This document shows, in pieces, positions 1 to 8,170 of a stretch of 64,000 nucleotides of DNA. Both the position numbers and the translations under genes were made by a program. Source of the DNA: Asanoa hainanensis (GTDB lineage: Bacteria; Actinomycetota; Actinomycetes; Mycobacteriales; Micromonosporaceae); the NCBI RefSeq assembly GCF_900188485.1, contig NZ_FZPH01000003.1, positions 372,001 through 436,000 of the forward strand, given 5' to 3'. The notes under the pieces are model-generated. The model was not told the DNA's origin. It ran no database searches and worked only from the letters and a program-made list of their open reading frames with translations. How positions within the stretch are numbered: position 1 is the first letter of the stretch; every line of letters begins with the position of its first letter.

Positions 1-188
1 CCGCCACGGTCGACGACTCGGGCCGGCTGACCCAGCTGACCCTCGACCTCAGCTCGATCGACGCCCAGCTCGGCAAGATGACCACCACGTACTCGGACTT
101 CGGCGCGTCGGTCCAGGTCGCCGAGCCGCCGGCCGCTGACGTGGTCGAGGCCCCGGAGTCACTGCTCCAGGTCCTCGGCGCCAAGTAG
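1..188 (+). CDS. C-terminal part of a probable LppX/LprAFG-like lipoprotein
   Basis: The reading frame enters from the left edge (first full codon at 3) and ends at TAG 186-188, leaving 61 residues. The visible tail alternates polar and hydrophobic residues (TQLTLDLSS, TTTYSDFG, VQVAEPP) and ends LLQVLGAK. This resembles the last strands of the LolA-like fold of actinobacterial LppX_LprAFG lipoproteins, which carry lipids at the outer face of the membrane. The signal peptide and lipobox lie outside the window, so the family is an inference from the tail alone. It converges on the desaturase and shares a hairpin terminator with it. Confidence 0.5.
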   Translation, partial: ATVDDSGRLTQLTLDLSSIDAQLGKMTTTYSDFGASVQVAEPPAADVVEAPESLLQVLGAK

Positions 189-204
189 GCCTTTCTCTCC
201 CCCT

Positions 205-246
205 CCCGGACCCCCGCCGGCGCCCCCGCTCCGGTGGGGGTCCGGG
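205..246. terminator. Bidirectional hairpin terminator
   Basis: There is a perfect 11-bp inverted repeat (arms 205-215 and 236-246, cccggaccccc / gggggtccggg) with a 20-nt loop. It sits between the stop codons of two convergent genes, the lipoprotein at 188 and the desaturase at 251, and would serve both. No T-tract follows, as is common in GC-rich actinobacteria. Confidence 0.7.
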
Positions 247-250
247 CCGT

Positions 251-1270
251 TCAGCGGGCGACGTTGTGCATGTAGGTCAGCGCCTGCCGGTACGACTCGA
301 CCATCCCGGCCCAGTGGTAGGGGATGTTGCGCTCAGCGCAGTACGCTCGCACGATCGGCGCCGCCCGACGCAGGTTGGCCCGCGGCATGCTCGGGAACAG
401 GTGGTGCTCGACCTGGTAGTTGAGCCCACCGAGCACCACGTCGACCCACTTGCCGCCGAGCACGTTGCGCGAGGTCAGCACCTGCTTGCTCAGGAAGTCG
501 AGCTCGTCGGCCGCCGTCAGCACCGGCATGCCCTTGTGGTTGGGCGCGAACGACATGCCCATGTAGACACCCCAGAGCCCCTGGTGCACGGCCATGAAGG
601 CGAGCGCCTTGCCGGGCGGCAGCACGGCGAAGACCAGCGCGAAATAGCCGACGGTGTGCATGATCAGCAACAGCGCCTCGGTGCGGCGGTGCCGCATCGG
701 CACGTCGAACAGCGCCTTGATGCTCGACACGTGCAGGTTGAGGCCCTCGAGGGTGAGCAGCGGGAAGAACAGCCGGGCCTGGTTGCGGGCCATCCACCGG
801 CCCCAGCCGGTGCGCTTCGCGGCCTGCTTCTCGGTCCAGACGATCACGCCCTCGCCGACGTCCGGGTCGTGGTCCTCGTGGTTCGGGTTCGCGTGGTGCC
901 GGTTGTGCTTGTCGATCCACCAGCCGAAGCTGAGCCCGGTCGCCAGGTTGCCGACGGTCAGCCCGGCGATCTCGGCGGCCCGCCGGCTGCGGAACATCTG
1001 CTTGTGCCCGGCGTCGTGACCGAGGAAGGCCACCTGGGTGGTGGCGATCGCGCAGAGCGCCGCGACGGCCAGCGTCCACCACGAGTCGCCGACGAAGATG
1101 AAGGTCACCCACGAGCCGGCGAACAGCAGGCCGGTCAGCCCGATCGTTACGGCGTAGCGGCCGGGCCGCCGCCGCATCAGGCCGGCCGCGGCGATCTCGC
1201 GGGAGAGGCGGGCGTAGTCACTTCCGCGTTGTTCGTTGGCCCCGCGGCGTTCCTGGGCGATCACTGTCAT
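251..1270 (-). CDS. Membrane fatty acid desaturase
   Basis: This 339-residue protein carries the three histidine boxes of membrane di-iron acyl desaturases: HDAGH (about 85-89), HNRHH (about 122-126) and QVEHH (about 286-290). Hydrophobic spans lie between them. It should introduce a double bond into acyl-CoA or acyl-lipid chains at the cytoplasmic membrane; the QxxHH third box is typical of acyl-lipid and DesA3-like enzymes. The ATG at 1270 is chosen because GGGAGG lies 9 nt upstream. A longer in-frame start at 1348 would run through a palindrome and lacks such a site. No ferredoxin reductase partner is adjacent. Positional specificity cannot be read from the sequence. Confidence 0.85.
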   Translation of the reverse strand: MTVIAQERRGANEQRGSDYARLSREIAAAGLMRRRPGRYAVTIGLTGLLFAGSWVTFIFVGDSWWTLAVAALCAIATTQVAFLGHDAGHKQMFRSRRAAEIAGLTVGNLATGLSFGWWIDKHNRHHANPNHEDHDPDVGEGVIVWTEKQAAKRTGWGRWMARNQARLFFPLLTLEGLNLHVSSIKALFDVPMRHRRTEALLLIMHTVGYFALVFAVLPPGKALAFMAVHQGLWGVYMGMSFAPNHKGMPVLTAADELDFLSKQVLTSRNVLGGKWVDVVLGGLNYQVEHHLFPSMPRANLRRAAPIVRAYCAERNIPYHWAGMVESYRQALTYMHNVAR

Positions 1271-1324
1271 GGGGACCAGCCTCCCGGCCGGCGGGCTCCG
1301 GAACGAGCCCGTGATCCCCCGAAC

Positions 1325-1350
1325 CCATGGTGGTGCCAACCCCACCATGG
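1325..1350. promoter_or_regulatory. Palindrome upstream of the desaturase, possible operator
   Basis: Perfect 9-bp arms (ccatggtgg 1325-1333 and ccaccatgg 1342-1350) are separated by 8 nt, in the 91-bp gap between the upstream polytopic gene (stop 1362) and the desaturase start (1270). The site lies about 55-80 nt before the desaturase ATG. That position suits an operator, but it could also be a weak terminator hairpin for the gene ending at 1362. Confidence 0.4.
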
Positions 1351-1361
1351 CCCCGTCACGC

Positions 1362-4300
1362 TCAGGTCATCCGACCCAGGGCCGTGCGCACTTTGCGCAG
1401 GTCACGGAGCCGGCGCTCGTAGGTCATCGCCACCGCGATCAATATCAACCCACCTCCGGCGAGGTACGCCCAGCGGGGCAGCAGGTCCCACACCGCCAGC
1501 TCGTGGAGGGTCAGCACGACCAGGGTGAGCCCGCCCGCGACGACCGGCGCCTGCCAGCGGCGGTGTGCGCCGAGAAGCACGATCGCGACCGCACCGGCGC
1601 CGAGCAACAGCCGCCGCTCGACCTGGCCGCCGGCCACCAGCACCGCCGCCAGGCTGGGCAGCAGGGCGGCGGCCAGACCCGGACCGAGGGCGAGCCAACT
1701 GCCCAGCTCGCGGTTGCGGCGCAGGCGCAGGTAGCCGGCACCGAGCGCCAGGGCCGCCGCCGGCAGCGTGTACGCCTCGCGCACCGCGACCTCCCACGTG
1801 ACCAGCAGGAACCACCAGGCGATCAGCTCGCTGCCACCGGCGGCGAAGGCCAGCGCCAGCCTGAACCGCTCACCGGGCAGCACCGCCCGCACGGCGAGCA
1901 CCGCGCCCCAGGCCGTCGCGACGCCGGCGGCCATCGCGACGTCACCCCAGGCGAGCAGCAGCGCCGGCAGCACCGCGACGTGGCCTACCGCGTCGACGGC
2001 CGGCCCCTCGATGCCCGGCCGGCGCCGGCGCAGCAGGTAGCCGAGGCCGAGCGCGACCGCCCCGACCACGAGGACGGGGAAGGACGCCTGCCGCAGCGGG
2101 AGGTCCGCGGCGAGGACGGCGGCGACCGCGAACCCGGCGCCCGCCGCGATCGCGGTCAGCCAGCCGACGACCCGCGCGGCGGCGGCACGGCCGGCGACGC
2201 CCGCGAATGCTCCGGCGGCGATCACCGCACCCAGGCCGGCCAGGGTCGCGGCTTCCATCGGCAGCAGGCCGGAGAGGCCCGATCCGACCAGCAGCAGGGC
2301 CGGAAGGGCCGCTGCTGCGGCAACCGGCCGGACCGCGGCCGCGATGCCGAACGCCAGGCCGGCGGCGAGCGCGACGGCCGGTACGACCGGCCACGACGCA
2401 CCGGACACCACCAGGACGGCGAGCACACCCGTTGCCGCGAGGAACGCCGCCAGCACCGCGACCGCCCCACCCGCGACGCTGGGCCGCCAGTTCCAACCGC
2501 GCGCGGTGGGCGACGCGGTCGGTTCGGTCGGGTCGGCCGCCGGCTCCGCAGGTGCGGTCGGGTCGGTCTGGTCCGGCGCCGTTTCGGTGCGTGGTGACGC
2601 CCCGTCGGCCGCGCCCGGTAGGGCGGTGGGGGCCGGGCGCGGCGCGCGCACCAGCGTGGCCAGGCAGACGGCCGCGAGGGTCAGCACGGTCGCGGCCGGG
2701 CCGGCCGAGAGGTCGGCGGTGCCCGACGGGGTGAGGCCGACTCCCGTCGGCGCGCCCGCCCAGGCGTCCTCCCACCACGCGTAGGGCGCGAACAGCGGCA
2801 CGACCACGGCCACCGCAGCCAGCACGCTCGCGAGCAGCACCAGCGGCACGGCCGCCAGGCCGACCGCGAAGCGGACGGTCCCCCGCAGACCGACCGCGGC
2901 GACGGCGAGCGCCAGCAGGGCCACCGCCGGGTAGACGCCCGCCGGCTCCGTCAGCTCGGACAGCGGCGGCCAGATGCCCGCCACGAGGGCGTCGACGGCC
3001 AGCGCGCCGGCCGCCGCCGGGGCGTAGCGGACCGATCGCGCCCGCCGGGCGAACAGCAGCGTCGCGGCCAGCGGCACCGCGAGAGCGGCCAGGCCCGCGC
3101 GGGCCGACCAGGCGCCGCTCGCGCCGGCGGCGTACACGGTCGCGGCGACCGCCGCCGGCACCGCCGCCAAGCCGGCGGCGGACCACCACACCGCGGCCCG
3201 CCGGTCGCGGAGCCCGGCGGCCGCGCCCAGCAGCGCCAGCGCGCCGAACGCCGCCGCCGTCGACCACGGCTGGGCCAGGGCGACCACCAGGGCGTGGACG
3301 GTCAACAGCGCCGCCGCCACGCTCGGTTCCCAGCCCGGGCGGTCCACCAGCAGCAGTGCCGCCCCAACGGCGAGGCCGAGAGCCGACACGGCCCACCAGG
3401 GCATGGCCAGCCAGGTCGGCAGCGCCAGCACGACGAGCACGCCGCCGCCGGTCAGGGCCGCGCGACACCAGTCCGCCGGCACCAGCAGCGCCAGGGCGAC
3501 GGTGCCGAGCACCAGCGCCACCGGCAGTTGCCAGTCGGGCAGCCAGTCCCGGTTGAGGACGCCGTCCGAGCCCAGCGGCGGCATCGAGGCGTCCATTGTG
3601 GACACCGCGACGAAACCCGCCATCGCTGCGGTCAGCAGCAGGAAGGCGCCGGTGGTGAGCAGGGAGCCGGCGCGGGCGGCCGGCAGCCGGACCGCGACGA
3701 CCGCGATCACCAGCACGGTCGCGCCCGCCACGAACAGCGAGACGTAGCCGCTGAGCTCCACCACCGGCCGCAACACCGCGAGCGCCACCGCTGGCGGCAC
3801 GGCGACCGCGCCGACGACCGTGAGCCAGCGGACCCGGCCGACGACCCCGGCCGCCACGAGCAGCACCGCGACCAGCAGCACCGGCAGGCCGGTGACCACC
3901 ACCGGCGTGTCACCGCTGAGGAAGAACACCCCGAGCGCGCACACCCCCGTTGCCACTTGCGCGCACCCGTAGCCGACCCAGCCCAACACCCGGGTCGCCA
4001 GTCGGTCGGCCCGGACCAGCAGCAGGTTGACCGCCGCCGTGCCGCCGAAGGCGAGCGCCCAGCCGCCCAGCGGCGCGTCGAGCCACTGCGCGAGCAGCGG
4101 CAACAGCGGTTGGACGGCCACCAACGACGCGAGCCGAGGCGCCCGCAGGCCGGTCAGCCGCCCGTAGCCGACCCCGGCCGCGGCCGTCACCACACAGACC
4201 AGAGCCGCGTACAGCGTGCCGTTGAGGTCACCGACGCCGAGCAGATTCGAGTACCAGGCGGCGTAGCCGTCGAGCACGATCATCAGCATCCCGAGCGCCG

Positions 4301-4796
4301 CGAAGGTCTCCGCCGTCGAGCGCAGGCCGCGCCACGTGGCTAACGGCGGCACCGCGAGCACGAGCGCGGTGACCACGGCGAGGCTCACGGCCCGGCCCGT
4401 CTCGCCATAGGTCCACGCGACGCCGGTGAAGATGATGGCGGCCGCGCCGAACAGCAGGGCGCCGAGGGTGAAGAGGACGTTCTGCGCCGTACGCGGACTC
4501 GTCTCCGGCCGTGGAACCGACGCTGGCACCGCGACAGGGGCCGGGGCCACGAACGCCGCCGCCCGGACCCGCGCGGCCGCCTCGTCGCGCTGCCGGTGTG
4601 CGGCCGCGAGCCGGGCCGTGAGGTCGGCGAAGGTCTGGCGGGCGTGCTCGACCGCCACGGTCAGCGTCGCGATCTCGTGGTTGAGGCGCACCACCTCCGC
4701 CGCGTCGGGATCGGGACCGCGGCCGCAGCCGGGGCATCCGGTCGCCAACGAAGCGGGCGCCTGGCAGAACGGGCAGGGATAGCTCACGCAGAGCAT
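1362..4796 (-). CDS. Large polytopic membrane protein with N-terminal zinc ribbon
   Basis: The 1144-residue protein begins with a four-cysteine ribbon (CPFC near residue 8, CPGC near 21). A short alpha-helical, coiled-coil-like stretch (about 35-75) follows, then a Pro/Ala linker. The rest is an almost unbroken series of Ala/Leu/Val-rich transmembrane segments, probably more than 25. One Pro/Thr/Ala-rich hydrophilic loop lies near residues 715-765. Proteins of this shape occur in actinobacteria as uncharacterised integral membrane proteins, and no catalytic motif is visible. It is transcribed toward the desaturase, 91 bp away. The start could also be the GTG a few codons downstream. Function is unknown. 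Confidence 0.75.
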   Translation of the reverse strand: MLCVSYPCPFCQAPASLATGCPGCGRGPDPDAAEVVRLNHEIATLTVAVEHARQTFADLTARLAAAHRQRDEAAARVRAAAFVAPAPVAVPASVPRPETSPRTAQNVLFTLGALLFGAAAIIFTGVAWTYGETGRAVSLAVVTALVLAVPPLATWRGLRSTAETFAALGMLMIVLDGYAAWYSNLLGVGDLNGTLYAALVCVVTAAAGVGYGRLTGLRAPRLASLVAVQPLLPLLAQWLDAPLGGWALAFGGTAAVNLLLVRADRLATRVLGWVGYGCAQVATGVCALGVFFLSGDTPVVVTGLPVLLVAVLLVAAGVVGRVRWLTVVGAVAVPPAVALAVLRPVVELSGYVSLFVAGATVLVIAVVAVRLPAARAGSLLTTGAFLLLTAAMAGFVAVSTMDASMPPLGSDGVLNRDWLPDWQLPVALVLGTVALALLVPADWCRAALTGGGVLVVLALPTWLAMPWWAVSALGLAVGAALLLVDRPGWEPSVAAALLTVHALVVALAQPWSTAAAFGALALLGAAAGLRDRRAAVWWSAAGLAAVPAAVAATVYAAGASGAWSARAGLAALAVPLAATLLFARRARSVRYAPAAAGALAVDALVAGIWPPLSELTEPAGVYPAVALLALAVAAVGLRGTVRFAVGLAAVPLVLLASVLAAVAVVVPLFAPYAWWEDAWAGAPTGVGLTPSGTADLSAGPAATVLTLAAVCLATLVRAPRPAPTALPGAADGASPRTETAPDQTDPTAPAEPAADPTEPTASPTARGWNWRPSVAGGAVAVLAAFLAATGVLAVLVVSGASWPVVPAVALAAGLAFGIAAAVRPVAAAAALPALLLVGSGLSGLLPMEAATLAGLGAVIAAGAFAGVAGRAAAARVVGWLTAIAAGAGFAVAAVLAADLPLRQASFPVLVVGAVALGLGYLLRRRRPGIEGPAVDAVGHVAVLPALLLAWGDVAMAAGVATAWGAVLAVRAVLPGERFRLALAFAAGGSELIAWWFLLVTWEVAVREAYTLPAAALALGAGYLRLRRNRELGSWLALGPGLAAALLPSLAAVLVAGGQVERRLLLGAGAVAIVLLGAHRRWQAPVVAGGLTLVVLTLHELAVWDLLPRWAYLAGGGLILIAVAMTYERRLRDLRKVRTALGRMT

Positions 4797-4835
4797 CCTG
4801 TCGGGTACGAAGCCCGGGCAGGAGAGTGCGCGTAC

Positions 4836-5879
4836 TCAGGTAGTCGTCAGGTGATGCTCAGGCGGCGCCGCGACGACCGGGCGGTTCTCCTCGATCCAGG
4901 CGTCGATCTTCGCCCACCAGTCGTACAACCATTCGATCCGCTGCTCGCGCCCGTGCGGCACCTCTTCCGGCGGGACCGACCAGAACCGCATGGTGATCTG
5001 CTTGTCCATCGGCAGCTCACGCCAGACGTCGCCGACGGTGAGCAGCCGGTCGAGGCCCGTGTGCGCCACGAAGATCACGCCGGCGTCGGGCGCCGCGTCC
5101 ATCGCGGCGAGCAGCCCGCCGGGCCGCGGCGCGAGCACGTTGCGCATCTTCTCGGCCTTGGCCGCCATCCGGTGGAGCCCTTTGGAACGCAGCAGCTCGA
5201 TCGCCCGGATCCGGCGGCGCGGCGTGAAGTTGCCGCCCTCCGGGAAGATCACGAACGCGTCGTTCTCGTCGAGCCCGACCGCGAGGTTGCCGACCAGCTT
5301 CTCCAGCCCGTCGGGGTCGCGCTGCGGTGCGATGAACCGGTTGGGCAGGCGGTTGAGCATCACGTCCACCGCCGGGTCCCACTGCAGGCTGTCCTTGAGG
5401 ACGATCCGCGGCTCCCGGTCGAACCAGTTGACCAGCGCGTGCACCAGCACGAACGAGTCGCCGGGACCGGCGTGCCGGCAGACGACGAGCTCGGGCCGGC
5501 CGGGCTGCGCGGTGTCCGGGTCACTGCCGGCGATGTCGAGGCGCAGCTTGAGCGTCCACTGGGCCTGAGCGAAGAGGAAACGCAGGAACCAACCGGTGAG
5601 TACGTAGTGCGCGCGCTGGAAACCCGGCGAGCGCACCTTCCACCCGAAGCCGGACCCGACCCACAGCGCGAACATGGTGACCAGGGCGACCGCGTCCCAG
5701 ACCACGTAGACGGTGCCGAGCCAGATCACCCGCAGCGGACGCAACCGGCCGGGCACGAGCGGCGACGCCGCGGAGGCCAGCAACAGCCAGGCCGGCAGCG
5801 TCGCGAGCAGCACCGTCGCGAACAGGATGACCAGCGGCGCCAGCACGATCCGGCGCAGCCAGCGGGGCGGGGGCGGCAT
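4836..5879 (-). CDS. Glycerolipid acyltransferase (PlsC/LPLAT superfamily)
   Basis: This is a 347-residue protein with two or three hydrophobic segments in its first 75 residues, followed by an LPLAT domain. The usual HX4D motif appears as HAGPGD (CRHAGPGDSF), and the FPEGG acceptor-binding motif is intact (VIFPEGGNFTPRRR). The likely reaction is acyl transfer to a lysophospholipid or similar acceptor at the inner membrane. The ATG at 5879 overlaps the patatin stop codon by one base (TGATG), so the two genes are translationally coupled. A phospholipase-like protein paired with a reacylating enzyme suggests acyl-chain remodelling. Confidence 0.8.
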   Translation of the reverse strand: MPPPPRWLRRIVLAPLVILFATVLLATLPAWLLLASAASPLVPGRLRPLRVIWLGTVYVVWDAVALVTMFALWVGSGFGWKVRSPGFQRAHYVLTGWFLRFLFAQAQWTLKLRLDIAGSDPDTAQPGRPELVVCRHAGPGDSFVLVHALVNWFDREPRIVLKDSLQWDPAVDVMLNRLPNRFIAPQRDPDGLEKLVGNLAVGLDENDAFVIFPEGGNFTPRRRIRAIELLRSKGLHRMAAKAEKMRNVLAPRPGGLLAAMDAAPDAGVIFVAHTGLDRLLTVGDVWRELPMDKQITMRFWSVPPEEVPHGREQRIEWLYDWWAKIDAWIEENRPVVAAPPEHHLTTT

Positions 5880-6727
5880 CAGCCGTCGTCCCGCCCGGCC
5901 AGCGGATGCTCGGCCAGATAGCGGCGGGACGCCGTGTAGGCGCGGCTGATCCGCCGGCCGACCGCGGCCATGTCGCGGTAGGCCCAGGGCGTGTCGTCTC
6001 GGGGCTCGAGGCCCCCTGTCGGAAGCACGTGCACCTCTACATGGTCGGGCAACGCCGCCACCTCGCGGGCGAAACGGTGCCGACGGGCGATCTCGAATGC
6101 CACCTGCGCCACCTCCCACGGGCGTCGCGGAGGTGTCAGCGGGCGCTCGATGCGCCCGACCTGGAGCACGAAGATGTGCCGTGCCCCACTGCTGACCGCC
6201 TCGCCGATCGGGATCGAGTTCACAATGCCACCGTCGACGTAGTGCTCCTCGCCGATCCGGGCCGGCGGCAGCAGACCGGGCACGGACGCGCTGGCGAGCA
6301 CCGCGTCGACCAGCGGGCCGCTGGAGAACCAGTGCTCGGCGGCGCGCTCGATGCTCGCCGCGCAGCACCGGAACGGCACCTTGAGCTCCTCGAACGTGGC
6401 GTTGTCGCCGAGCTCGCGCTCCAGCAGCCGGCGCAGCGGCCGGGGCGAGTGCAGGTGGGTACGCGCGGCGAAGCGCCGCAACTGCCGGGCCACGGAGTCG
6501 CCGTACACCTCGCTGGCCTCCGGACTCGCCCAGAGCCGCACCAGCCGGTCGGTGACCGCCTCCGTCGGGTCGGCGGCCACCAGCGCGCCGTTGACCGCGC
6601 CGATCGAGGTGCCGATCACGAGGTCGGGTTTGATGTCGGCGCGGAACAGCGCCCGCAGCATGCCGACCTCGACGGCACCCAGCACTCCGCCGCCACCCAG
6701 CACGAACGCCACCCGACCCCCACCCAC
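5879..6727 (-). CDS. Patatin-like phospholipase
   Basis: This 282-residue patatin domain contains the oxyanion loop GGGGVLG near the N terminus, the nucleophile elbow GTSIG (GTSIGAVNG) and the dyad aspartate in DGG (YVDGGIVNS). It has the Ser-Asp dyad of bacterial patatin acyl hydrolases, which act on phospholipids or neutral lipids. The GTG at 6727 is preferred because AGGA lies 7 nt upstream and the conserved domain begins immediately. The much longer open frame that reaches into the kinase gene is antisense read-through. It forms an operon with the acyltransferase and is divergent from the Ser/Thr kinase gene. Confidence 0.88.
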   Translation of the reverse strand: MGGGRVAFVLGGGGVLGAVEVGMLRALFRADIKPDLVIGTSIGAVNGALVAADPTEAVTDRLVRLWASPEASEVYGDSVARQLRRFAARTHLHSPRPLRRLLERELGDNATFEELKVPFRCCAASIERAAEHWFSSGPLVDAVLASASVPGLLPPARIGEEHYVDGGIVNSIPIGEAVSSGARHIFVLQVGRIERPLTPPRRPWEVAQVAFEIARRHRFAREVAALPDHVEVHVLPTGGLEPRDDTPWAYRDMAAVGRRISRAYTASRRYLAEHPLAGRDDG

Positions 6728-6763
6728 GGGTCCATCCTGGCACGCGGGCGGCGACCCTTCTGG

Positions 6764-6792
6764 TTGACAAGCCACCGGGCATCGCCGAGATT
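6764..6792 (+). promoter_or_regulatory. Housekeeping-type promoter for the kinase gene
   Basis: A perfect -35 TTGACA at 6764-6769 is followed after 17 nt by GAGATT at 6787-6792. It lies in the 105-bp divergent spacer, about 40 nt before the kinase ATG. Confidence 0.5.
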
Positions 6793-6832
6793 GAATCCAT
6801 TCCCCTCTTCCTCGCCGGTAGGTGTCGACCGT

Positions 6833-8170
6833 ATGTCCACGCTCACCCCGGGTGCCCTCCTCGCCCGTCGCTATCGGCTGATCGACCGGGTCGGCGCGGG
6901 CGGCATGTCGGTGATCTGGCGGGCCCGCGACGAGGTGCTCGACCGGACCGTCGCGGTCAAGGTGCTCTCCTCCGCCCTCGCGGCGGACGCCCGGTTCCGC
7001 GACCTGGTCCGCGACGAGGCCCGCGCCGCCGCGCAACTGGTGCATCCGCACGTCGCGACCGTGCACGACTATGCCGAGACCGTCGCACCGGACGGCACGG
7101 TTACCGCGTTCGTGGTGTTCGAGCTGCTCACCGGCGAGGAGCTGGAGGCCCGGCTCACCGAGGGACCGTTGCCCTGGCCGGACGCGGTGCGGGTGTGCGC
7201 CGAGGTGGCCGAGGCGCTCGCCGCCGCGCACCGGCTCGGGATCGTCCATCGTGACGTGACGCCGGCCAACGTGATGCTGACCCCGACCGGCGCGAAGGTG
7301 CTCGACTTCGGGATCGCCACCCGGGTCGGCGCGCCCGACGACGACGCCGAGGGCGAGACCTTCGGCACGCCCGCGTACGTCGCACCCGAACGCCTGGACG
7401 GCACACCGGCGCAGCCCGCGACCGACAGCTACGCGCTCGGCGTGCTGCTCCACGAGACGCTGACCGGGCACGTGCCGGTGCCCGCCGACACCTGGGAGGA
7501 CCTGACCCGGGCCTGGTCCGCCGGGCACTCCCCGGCGCCACCCGAGGTGGCCGGGCTGCCACCCGCGGTGGCCGAGCTGTGCGTGCGGTGCCTGGCCCGC
7601 GACCCGCTGTCCCGGCCGACGGCGCACGCCGCGGCGGCAGAGCTCCGGGCGGCGATCGCCGCACCACCGCCGCCGCCGTTGCCGCCGTTGCCGCCATTGC
7701 CGCCGCCGGCGCCGACCCCGGCTCCGCCGCCGGTCGAGGCACCACCGCGCCAGAGCCGGCTGCTGGTCGCGGCCGCGATCGCCGCCGTGCTGCTGCTCGC
7801 GACCGCCGTCCTGGTGCCGGTGCTGCACGAGGACGGGCCGCCACCGGGCGGCAGTGTCACGGCCCAACCGACCGCCCCGCCACCGCCCGCGACCGGGCCG
7901 GCATCCACGCCGGCCGGGCCGGTCTCGATCGGTGAGGCGCTGAGCCGGGTCGACGGGCTGATCACCGAGGGCCAGGCGGTCGGCGGCATCCGCCACGACG
8001 CCGCGACCGACCTGCGCAACCTGTTGCGCGAGCTGAACGCGGCCGAGACCCGCACCGACCGGGTCAACCAGCTCCGCGCGAAGGTCGCCGTGCGGGCCGG
8101 CGAGGGCGCGATCAGCCGGCCGTACGCCGAGCGCCTAGACCTTGCGCTGGCGGGCTTCCCCGGCGCCTAA
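6833..8170 (+). CDS. Transmembrane Ser/Thr protein kinase (PknB-like)
   Basis: The 445-residue protein has an N-terminal Hanks-type kinase domain (about 1-270): glycine loop GAGGMS, the VAVKV lysine at K43, the HRD catalytic loop near residue 139, DFG near 156, and GTPAYVAPE in the activation segment. A proline-rich juxtamembrane stretch follows, then a single transmembrane helix near 307-329 and a Thr/Pro-rich extracellular tail without PASTA repeats. The catalytic loop reads HRDVTPAN, so the usual lysine of HRDxKPxN is threonine, which may alter activity. The gene is divergent from the patatin operon. Its last 36 bp overlap the 3' end of the opposing ABC ATPase gene. Confidence 0.88.
   Translation: MSTLTPGALLARRYRLIDRVGAGGMSVIWRARDEVLDRTVAVKVLSSALAADARFRDLVRDEARAAAQLVHPHVATVHDYAETVAPDGTVTAFVVFELLTGEELEARLTEGPLPWPDAVRVCAEVAEALAAAHRLGIVHRDVTPANVMLTPTGAKVLDFGIATRVGAPDDDAEGETFGTPAYVAPERLDGTPAQPATDSYALGVLLHETLTGHVPVPADTWEDLTRAWSAGHSPAPPEVAGLPPAVAELCVRCLARDPLSRPTAHAAAAELRAAIAAPPPPPLPPLPPLPPPAPTPAPPPVEAPPRQSRLLVAAAIAAVLLLATAVLVPVLHEDGPPPGGSVTAQPTAPPPPATGPASTPAGPVSIGEALSRVDGLITEGQAVGGIRHDAATDLRNLLRELNAAETRTDRVNQLRAKVAVRAGEGAISRPYAERLDLALAGFPGA

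Noticed and set aside
266-1528. Long plus-strand open frame opposite the desaturase
   Set aside because: His/Arg/Gly-rich composition with no domain; it is the antisense shadow of the desaturase gene, typical of GC-rich DNA.
6728-7996. N-terminal extension of the patatin gene
   Set aside because: It runs antisense through the kinase gene; patatin homology starts right after GTG 6727, which has a ribosome site.
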